This document shows, one piece after another, positions 25,554 through 30,937 of a stretch of 30,937 nt of DNA; position 1 is the first letter of the stretch; every line of letters begins with the position of its first letter. A program made the translations under genes and the position numbers. This DNA is from Candidatus Peregrinibacteria bacterium CG_4_9_14_0_2_um_filter_41_14 (GTDB taxonomy: Bacteria; Patescibacteriota; Gracilibacteria; UBA1369; UM-FILTER-41-14): the NCBI GenBank assembly GCA_002788755.1, contig PFRW01000065.1, positions 1 to 30,937 of the forward strand. Direction: 5' to 3'. A model generated the notes under the pieces. That model was not told the origin of the DNA, ran no database searches, and saw only the letters and a list, made by a program, of their open reading frames with translations.

Positions 25554-26327
25554 TTAATTTAACACTTCGTACTCTAAAGTAATTTGCACATTTACTTCTT
25601 GGCTGCCCGGTTCCAGCATGGCTTTTTCCACTGCGCCGCCACGAGAATCCATTGCAAATGATTCCATCATTGGTGCGGCATAAGGCAACCTACTTCCACC
25701 TTCTTCAATACCAACAACACGACCCAATTTAAAGCCAACCTCTTTTGCTAAATCTTGTGCTTTACCTTTTGCTCGATTAATTGCTTTTGCTTTTGCTTCT
25801 ACTTCTAAACTAAATGGATCATCAATTGTAAATTGCAAACTACTAATATCGTTTACCCCCTTAGTGACTATCCCTTCTAATAAGCCTCCCAAAATTTCAA
25901 AATCCTCAACCTTTACATCTACACGTTGAGAGACTGTATAACCAACAATTGTTGGCGGTGGACATTCGGAATCTAAACGACAATTTTGATTCTCATACCG
26001 AGGTGAAACATTATAACTGGATGTTTTAACATTTTCGTCCTTAACACTTTCAGCCTTTAAATAAGAAATAGCATCATTCATTTTTTTAGTATTTTCTACC
26101 TGCAAAGCTTTAACATCTGTACCACCTTCGGTAATCACACTAAAATTAAATGTTGCAATGTCCGGCACAGCCGTAACGGTTGCGTCTGCCGAAATCCGAA
26201 TTGTACCTGCATTAGAAGAACTATAAGTACTAGAAACGCGATAAGCCGCCGTGCTTAAAACAACTAAAAAAACAATACCGGCGATTACTAACAAATTACG
26301 CAACAAACCGTTAGATTCTTGGGCCAT
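25554..26327 (-). CDS. SIMPL (DUF541) domain protein
   Basis: A 257-residue protein anchored by one N-terminal membrane helix (about 9-28). The SIMPL domain follows: ISADATVTAVPDIATFNFSV, TKKMNDAISYLK, VKTSSYNVSPRYE and the closing VNVQITLEYEV. It has two cysteines (NCRLDSEC) that could form a disulfide in the exported part. SIMPL proteins occur in the envelope of many bacteria (YggE in E. coli, linked to oxidative stress); their biochemical role is unsettled. It follows the acidic coiled-coil gene by 31 bases on the same strand and converges with the rhodanese gene, four bases away. Confidence 0.85.
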   Translation of the reverse strand: MAQESNGLLRNLLVIAGIVFLVVLSTAAYRVSSTYSSSNAGTIRISADATVTAVPDIATFNFSVITEGGTDVKALQVENTKKMNDAISYLKAESVKDENVKTSSYNVSPRYENQNCRLDSECPPPTIVGYTVSQRVDVKVEDFEILGGLLEGIVTKGVNDISSLQFTIDDPFSLEVEAKAKAINRAKGKAQDLAKEVGFKLGRVVGIEEGGSRLPYAAPMMESFAMDSRGGAVEKAMLEPGSQEVNVQITLEYEVLN

Positions 26328-26358
26328 ATGAATTTATTAAAAATAAGAACAACAATAA

Positions 26359-26649
26359 TTACACATCTTGGATGTCTTCTCTAACCTCAATTAAATCAGC
26401 TTCTAAAGCTTCAACTTCTTGCTCAATTAGTTCAGACTCAGTCTCAAACTCTTCTTCCGACATTTGATCCATTTCTTCTAAACGAGATTCAATTTCTTCA
26501 AAAGATCTAAACAAAGAATGCACTCTTTCCAAATTGTCTTCTTTAACTTCCTCATCACCACGTTCTGCATCATCCAACAATATAGACAACTCATCCTGCC
26601 ACACTGCAACCTTATCCTTTAACGCTTCAATAAAAGATTCACGATCCAT
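26359..26649 (-). CDS. Acidic coiled-coil protein of unknown function
   Basis: 96 residues, strongly acidic (many Glu/Asp), without cysteine, signal or membrane helix. Heptad-like leucine/isoleucine spacing, for example ERVHSLFRSFEEIESRLEEM, predicts a coiled coil. I do not recognise a family. It is the first gene of a probable two-gene transcript with the SIMPL gene. A - strand TATATAG lies about 20 bases upstream of the ATG in the 119-base divergent gap shared with the eRF1-like gene. Confidence 0.6.
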   Translation of the reverse strand: MDRESFIEALKDKVAVWQDELSILLDDAERGDEEVKEDNLERVHSLFRSFEEIESRLEEMDQMSEEEFETESELIEQEVEALEADLIEVREDIQDV

Positions 26650-26768
26650 AATAATTAGATTAGAACTATATAACGTAAGTATACATACAAATTAAATTAA
26701 ATAAAACAAACATTGTTCTTAATTTACCAAAACGTTACAATAAACCTATAAAATTTTAAAAAACTAAA

Positions 26769-27212
26769 ATGCAAACATCAGAAAAAACGCAACCTTTCAC
26801 AGCTAAAACCATGCTTCTTGTAATGGATGGCATGCACGCACGCTTTTTTATGGCAATGGGCCACAACGTTCAACAAGTTGCCGAAATGAAAGCCGACGGC
26901 TACCCACTAAACGACATGGAAAAAGGCGTTTCCGTTAACGCCGGCACCCACACCGTTGCCACAATCGAAGATGAACAACTTAAAAACCGTGTTCGCAAAG
27001 TTTTTTTTAAAGACGTTGCCAAACACTTACTACAAGAACATCAACACGACACTTACGACCACCTTATCATCGCTTTACCAAAACAATATACCAACGAATT
27101 TCCAGACGAACTCCACAACTACGTTAAAGAAAAACTACAAATTGTCATTCCAAAGATTTTAATTCACCACGAAACAAACGACATCATCAAGCACATCCAA
27201 GACTCTTTATGA
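26769..27212 (+). CDS. Host-attachment-family (eRF1-like, baeRF) protein
   Basis: A 147-residue single-domain protein. The opening strand KTMLLVMDGMHARFF, the middle FFKDVAKHLLQE and the late DHLIIALPKQYTNEFPDEL, then KILIHHETNDIIKHI, follow the pattern of the family annotated as required for attachment to host cells (PF10116). That family is related to the central domain of release factor eRF1 and is thought to act on ribosomes. The original attachment phenotype came from Agrobacterium and need not apply here. The stop codon overlaps the start of the Smr gene (ATGA), indicating translational coupling. A TATAAAAT lies about 15 bases before the ATG. Confidence 0.62.
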   Translation: MQTSEKTQPFTAKTMLLVMDGMHARFFMAMGHNVQQVAEMKADGYPLNDMEKGVSVNAGTHTVATIEDEQLKNRVRKVFFKDVAKHLLQEHQHDTYDHLIIALPKQYTNEFPDELHNYVKEKLQIVIPKILIHHETNDIIKHIQDSL

Positions 27213-27508
27213 ACAAATACCAAAACTTAAGTGAGCCTCAAGCCGAACTCGATTTTCATCAATTTGAGATTCTCACAAAGGACGAAATTACTGAAATTGC
27301 TGACCAATTTATTAATAAAAGTCACAAACAAAAAATTAATAAAATTCTCATAATTACCGGCAAAGGACTCCATTCTCGTAATGGTACCGCCGTCATCAAA
27401 CCTATCATAAATGACTATTTAAACAGCCACCCTCTCGTAAAAAGATTTGCCACCGCCCGTATAGACCGCGGCGCCGAAGGCGCCTTCGAAATAACCCTAA
27501 TCTCCTAA
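27209..27508 (+). CDS. Stand-alone Smr-domain protein
   Basis: A 99-residue Smr domain. The catalytic-type DxH motif is AELDFHQ (D15, H17) and the second conserved loop is IITGKGLHSRNGTAVIK (G51-K52-G53). Smr domains are endonucleases; in E. coli SmrB and in MutS2-type proteins they act on collided ribosomes by cutting mRNA or splitting subunits. It has no MutS part or ribosome-hook extension, only about ten extra residues at the N-terminus. Its ATG overlaps the preceding eRF1-like gene's TGA, and the BdbC-type gene follows three bases after its stop. Confidence 0.82.
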   Translation: MNKYQNLSEPQAELDFHQFEILTKDEITEIADQFINKSHKQKINKILIITGKGLHSRNGTAVIKPIINDYLNSHPLVKRFATARIDRGAEGAFEITLIS

Positions 27509-27511
27509 ACT

Positions 27512-28081
27512 ATGTACTCAATTGTTGCCTCAGTTACCGATACTCTTGCCATTTTTACCGTCTTCGGAAATGTACTAGCAATCGCCCTAATCGCTCTTTA
27601 TCTATTTACCAAATTTAAGAAAAAAGAAATTAAACTCAGTCAACTATTAAGCAAACATGGTGTTCTGTTTGCCTGGTTTGTTAGTTTTAGTGCTATGGCT
27701 GCAAGCCTGTTTTATTCCGAATATGCCAAGTACCCACCTTGCGAACTTTGCTGGATTCAACGTATTTTCTTTTACCCTCAAGTCCTTATTTTAGGAATTG
27801 CCATGTACAAAAAAGACAAAAACGTTACTCGCTATGCACTACCTATGGCCATTATTGGGTTATTAGTTGCCATTTACCAATATATTGCCCAAATGTTGAC
27901 CGCCGCCGGCAATACCATTATCGACAGTTTTGTACCATGTGGTGCCTCAGGAGCTCCATCCTGTACCGAATTTTACTTTCTAAAATTTGGTTACATTACA
28001 ATACCGTTAATGTCCTTAACAGGCTTTGTACTTATAACCATGTTGCTTTTGTTTGCACACAAAAACGCCACTAAGAAGTAA
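27512..28081 (+). CDS. Disulfide bond formation protein, BdbC/DsbB family
   Basis: A 189-residue membrane protein with about five hydrophobic segments. The first redox pair CELC (77-80) sits in PPCELCWIQRIFFYP, the family signature. The second pair C143/C151 (PCGASGAPSC) lies in the second extracytoplasmic loop. The protein reoxidises a DsbA-like oxidase and passes electrons to quinone. No dsbA-like gene lies in the window. Relative to E. coli DsbB it has an extra N-terminal hydrophobic segment (about 8-34). The 3' end overlaps the convergent dehydrogenase gene by 11 bases. Confidence 0.9.
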   Translation: MYSIVASVTDTLAIFTVFGNVLAIALIALYLFTKFKKKEIKLSQLLSKHGVLFAWFVSFSAMAASLFYSEYAKYPPCELCWIQRIFFYPQVLILGIAMYKKDKNVTRYALPMAIIGLLVAIYQYIAQMLTAAGNTIIDSFVPCGASGAPSCTEFYFLKFGYITIPLMSLTGFVLITMLLLFAHKNATKK

Positions 28082-29072
28082 CTACATTGGTTGGTAATTT
28101 TTGATCAAAATTCAAAATATTACTAATTGTAGTCTCTAAAATCCTTTGTAAAGCTTCTTCACTATAAAAGCCAATATGTGGTGTAAAAACAACATTATCC
28201 TTACCTAAAAGGATATGATCTTGAACCAACTGTTTTAACGCTTCCACATTATTTTCATTATACAAAAGCTGTTTTTCTTCACGGATCAACTCTTCACCTT
28301 CCAAAACATCCAAACCAGCACCGGCAATAATACCCTCATCTAACGCCTTAATTAGAGCCCCGATTTCCACAACTCCGCCCCTAGAAGTATTAATTAATAT
28401 TGCTCCTTTCTTAATCAATTTAATATTTTCGCGGTTAATTAAATGATGTGTGTGCTTATTGTATGGAACATGCAACGAAATAATATCCGCCGTTTTCAAC
28501 AATTCCCCAAAACTCACATACTCAAAATCCAAAACCTCCGCCAAAAAACTATCCTGATTTGTATCAAAAGCCTTAACCTCCATCCCAAACCCCTTCGCAA
28601 TGCGAATGACATGCAACCCAATATGACCGGCACCAACAACTCCCATAACTTTCCCCTTTAAATCAAACCCAATCAGGCCATCAATCGAAAAATCATTTTG
28701 CAAAGTGCGCACATAAGATTTATGCACATTACGCGACAACGATAAAATCAATGCAAATGTATGCTCAGCAACTGTATTCTCGCCATAATAGGGGACATTA
28801 CAGACTGTAATTTTCTGTTTATTACAATAGCCCACATCAACATGGTCAAACCCTGTAGAGCGCGTTGCGATAAGTTTTAACTTTGGCATTTTCACCAAGA
28901 CCGCTTTCTCCAATTCCGAATAAATAAACATCGACACGGCATTAACATCTTTTACCTTACTCACATTATCAATCGTTAAGGCTTCTTCAAAAAAAAGTAA
29001 TTCATGCTGCTTTAGCTGTTTTATTAACAATTTCTTTTCTTTAGCGGTAATCTCAAAAAAGGCAATTTTCAT
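28071..29072 (-). CDS. D-2-hydroxyacid dehydrogenase (D-lactate dehydrogenase type)
   Basis: A 333-residue NAD-dependent dehydrogenase. The Rossmann glycine motif is GAGHIG (147-152), followed by an acidic residue at the end of strand two (D170, favouring NAD). The substrate and catalytic residues are R231 (in NTSRGG), E258 in GLDVLEGE and H299 in FTPHIG. ATRSTGFDHVD and NVPYYGENTVAEHTFALIL are the other family blocks. The sequence most resembles fermentative D-lactate dehydrogenases, which would fit a fermenting cell, but the exact acid cannot be read from sequence. It lies three bases after the M15 peptidase gene on the same strand, probably co-transcribed. Confidence 0.88.
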   Translation of the reverse strand: MKIAFFEITAKEKKLLIKQLKQHELLFFEEALTIDNVSKVKDVNAVSMFIYSELEKAVLVKMPKLKLIATRSTGFDHVDVGYCNKQKITVCNVPYYGENTVAEHTFALILSLSRNVHKSYVRTLQNDFSIDGLIGFDLKGKVMGVVGAGHIGLHVIRIAKGFGMEVKAFDTNQDSFLAEVLDFEYVSFGELLKTADIISLHVPYNKHTHHLINRENIKLIKKGAILINTSRGGVVEIGALIKALDEGIIAGAGLDVLEGEELIREEKQLLYNENNVEALKQLVQDHILLGKDNVVFTPHIGFYSEEALQRILETTISNILNFDQKLPTNVVTS

Positions 29073-29075
29073 AAT

Positions 29076-29762
29076 TTAAGCATTAAGATTTAATATATCT
29101 TCATATTTAAGTTCAAAATGCATAGGATTTTGACTCACTTTAAAGCGCCCACCCCACGAAATACCGGCATTTTCAAAAATTCTAACAATACTTTTATACC
29201 TACCAATATCTCCTTTAGGCTCATCGTCACCATAACTTCTATAAGGATTTTGTTCAGGATCAATATCAATTGCCAAACCTAAGCCATGATATGACAATTT
29301 TTTTGGACCTTCTTGATCCTTAGCCGAAGTAACACAGCGCCAATCATAACCACCAATTGTCTCTACTTTATATCCATATTTTTTCATTGCTATCTTTACA
29401 CGACCTTCTAGCAATTTTAATTTCTTCGCAAAAATAATATGAACATGCACAGTATGACCTAAAAATTGAATCTTCTTAATTTGCTTTTCAAGTAAGCTCT
29501 TTACTTGTTGTGGTTTAACATCCGCACCAATTCCCAGATAATTCAAAAGCTGAGCACTCGTATAAAAATCATTACCAACATCTCGCTTTTCAGACCTAGC
29601 TGCCACAATAAAATCTTTTACCTTCTCCATGCCAAAAAAGTCCTCTAAATATAGTTCAACTCTTTCTACAAAATCACCAAATTGCTCCGGCAAGTAACCC
29701 GCAATTTTTTTCTTCCAATATATATATATTTTCCTCAGAAAACCAGATTCACCTAAAACCAT
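29076..29762 (-). CDS. M15-family peptidase (D,D-carboxypeptidase/endolysin type)
   Basis: 228 residues with the M15 zinc peptidase domain in the C-terminal 100. IGGYDWRCV (137-144), LSYHGLGLAIDID (156-168) with zinc ligands H159 and D166, GISWGGRFK and NPMHFEL with H215 are the family motifs. Such enzymes cut D-alanine or other peptide bonds in peptidoglycan. The N-terminal 130 residues are helical and basic and carry no clear signal peptide, although a short hydrophobic patch (KIYIYW) is present; export is therefore uncertain. Its stop lies three bases before the dehydrogenase start. Confidence 0.85.
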   Translation of the reverse strand: MVLGESGFLRKIYIYWKKKIAGYLPEQFGDFVERVELYLEDFFGMEKVKDFIVAARSEKRDVGNDFYTSAQLLNYLGIGADVKPQQVKSLLEKQIKKIQFLGHTVHVHIIFAKKLKLLEGRVKIAMKKYGYKVETIGGYDWRCVTSAKDQEGPKKLSYHGLGLAIDIDPEQNPYRSYGDDEPKGDIGRYKSIVRIFENAGISWGGRFKVSQNPMHFELKYEDILNLNA

Positions 29763-29812
29763 GTATTTATGCTAAGATATCTCAATATTATACCTTATCT
29801 TAACAAAAAATA

Positions 29813-29998
29813 CTAATCTAACTTCTTACTCTCTAATACAAGATAACCATATAACTCATCTAAGTAGTCTTTTGGTATTACTTTAATTATGGCCTTCCAC
29901 TGTTCAACAGAATAAGGAGAATCAGCAATTAGCTTAGAATTAACCAATAAGACCTTAATTTGATCTCGCTTGCTATCCATATTATTAGCATCTGTCAT
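29813..29998 (-). CDS. Small hypothetical protein
   Basis: A 61-codon frame with a polar N-terminus and a helical body (SVEQWKAIIKVIPKDYLDEL, then YGYLVLESKKLD). It starts with ATG at 29998, with a second in-frame ATG at residue 7. No family is recognised. It sits alone in the gap between the glycosidase-like gene and the M15 gene, on the same strand as both, and has protein-like composition, but a short chance frame cannot be excluded. Confidence 0.45.
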   Translation of the reverse strand: MTDANNMDSKRDQIKVLLVNSKLIADSPYSVEQWKAIIKVIPKDYLDELYGYLVLESKKLD

Positions 29999-30031
29999 TT
30001 TTTACAGTTAATTCTAGAAATTATAACATAA

Positions 30032-30937
30032 TTACTTCCAAACAACAACTGGCCCATCGGTAGTTGTAAATTGATTGTCCGCCAGTTCATCACCCAAATA
30101 GTTTACACCAACATAACCCGTAGGAAATCCAGCTGGCATTGTCGCACCCCACAAAACACTCATTGTACGACCACCAACATTAAATTCATACATATCTGTA
30201 CCTTTTACAACAACACTGTTAAATAAATCGATATAATTAATTAACGCTTCATAAACAAAAAATGCACTTTTACGATCACCAACAATTGATAAAGATGCAT
30301 CTAAAGACTCATAAATAACCTTATCAGCACCGTCACCAAACGCCTTAACTACCCGTTTAAATAAATCTTGAGCTTGCTCATTTTCACCAACGCCAGATTT
30401 AACACTGACATCAAATAACCACACCGGTTTATTAATGTTACTACCTGTCAAAAAAGTACGATAGTCGCCTATACCCAAGTCATCACTACCTGTAGCTTTT
30501 GCCATTACTATATCAAAATAATCGACACCAAATTGTGCATAAACAGAGTGCCAAAACTCTTTACCAGCAGTACTCAAACTCAATATTTCACCCTGAACAA
30601 CTTTTGCGGCACTATCCATATTTTTCACGCCTTCGTAAGTTAATTTCATAAATTCTGCATATTCGGCCGCATCCATATTGTTATCATCAAATTGCCAATA
30701 TTTTATCGGCAATGTTAAATTGGCCATATCCGACACCCCATCACCATCATATCGCTCAACTATTGCCTTAACAAAAGCTAAATAATCAGCTTGGTTTGCA
30801 TCAGAAACACTACCAGAAAAACCAAAACGTCCGACCACCGCCTTACCTAAATCTTGTGTATCACCAACTAACTGATCACCTTTGCTATACAAAGCACTAG
30901 CATCACCACCCGACCATACAAAAGTCATATTCTTTGG
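30032..30937 (-). CDS. Glycosidase-fold (TIM-barrel) protein, 5' end outside window
   Basis: The frame continues upstream of the ATG at 30928 to the window edge, so the N-terminus is missing. The visible 301 residues resemble clan A glycosidases of the GH39/endoglycosidase type: YLAFVKAIVERYDGDG, a following IKYWQ strand, the AEYAEFMKLTYEGVK helix, KPVWLFDVSVKSG and a late beta domain. In active enzymes the KYW strand ends in NE (acid/base Glu) and the PVW strand in TE (nucleophile). Here they read WQFDDN and WLFDV, so both catalytic Glu seem replaced. It may bind glycans instead of cutting them. The family assignment is moderate. Confidence 0.6.
   Translation of the reverse strand, partial: PKNMTFVWSGGDASALYSKGDQLVGDTQDLGKAVVGRFGFSGSVSDANQADYLAFVKAIVERYDGDGVSDMANLTLPIKYWQFDDNNMDAAEYAEFMKLTYEGVKNMDSAAKVVQGEILSLSTAGKEFWHSVYAQFGVDYFDIVMAKATGSDDLGIGDYRTFLTGSNINKPVWLFDVSVKSGVGENEQAQDLFKRVVKAFGDGADKVIYESLDASLSIVGDRKSAFFVYEALINYIDLFNSVVVKGTDMYEFNVGGRTMSVLWGATMPAGFPTGYVGVNYLGDELADNQFTTTDGPVVVWK

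Overview
The window looks like a stretch of chromosome from a small-genome bacterium, most likely of the Patescibacteria/CPR type. This is an inference from gene content and style: a class II (B12-dependent) ribonucleotide reductase, YibE/F, SIMPL, PIF1-like helicase, S-layer-homology and several small lipoprotein genes, very short intergenic gaps, and no Shine-Dalgarno sequence in front of any gene I checked. TGA is used as an ordinary stop, for example in ATGA overlaps after copA and after the eRF1-like gene, so the Gracilibacteria-type code is excluded. The lineage within the group cannot be read from the sequence. The + strand is markedly richer in C than G over most of the window whichever strand is coding, which suggests one replichore.

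Layout. 1-834 is the 3' part of a TPR-like gene. 1001-6192 holds an HNH endonuclease gene and a nucleotide block: purA (-) diverging from purC-purB-dcd (+). PurA and PurB make AMP from IMP, PurB also follows PurC in de novo synthesis, and Dcd (motifs of the bifunctional dCTP deaminase/dUTPase) feeds dUMP. 6134-10689 is an accessory stretch: an unknown helical protein, two lipoproteins, two gene fragments, an APH-like kinase fused to a membrane domain and a broken acetyltransferase. 10775-14144 is nrdJ, preceded by two candidate NrdR boxes 32 bp apart. A YibE/F transporter gene (-) follows, then bolA with a TRM11-like RNA methylase gene, and tRNA-Asn(GTT). Directly after the tRNA lies a decayed SWIM-SNF2 helicase locus whose base skew is opposite to its surroundings, probably acquired DNA.

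18907-22137 holds a PhnA-like protein, a PIF1-type helicase with a WYL-like C-terminus and an S-layer-homology protein. 22270-25549 holds two small membrane proteins, a Cu(I) P-type ATPase and a rhodanese gene that seems frameshifted at its start. 25554-30937 holds a SIMPL protein with an acidic coiled-coil partner, a translationally coupled eRF1-like (host-attachment family)/Smr pair, a BdbC/DsbB-type thiol oxidase, a D-2-hydroxyacid dehydrogenase, an M15 peptidase, a small unknown protein and a truncated glycosidase-fold protein whose catalytic glutamates appear lost.

The most interesting points are the eRF1-like/Smr gene pair (a candidate ribosome-rescue module), the membrane-tethered APH-like protein without its catalytic aspartate, the tandem NrdR boxes, and the SNF2 ruin beside the tRNA. 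I did not find a clear multi-gene defence system or CRISPR array.
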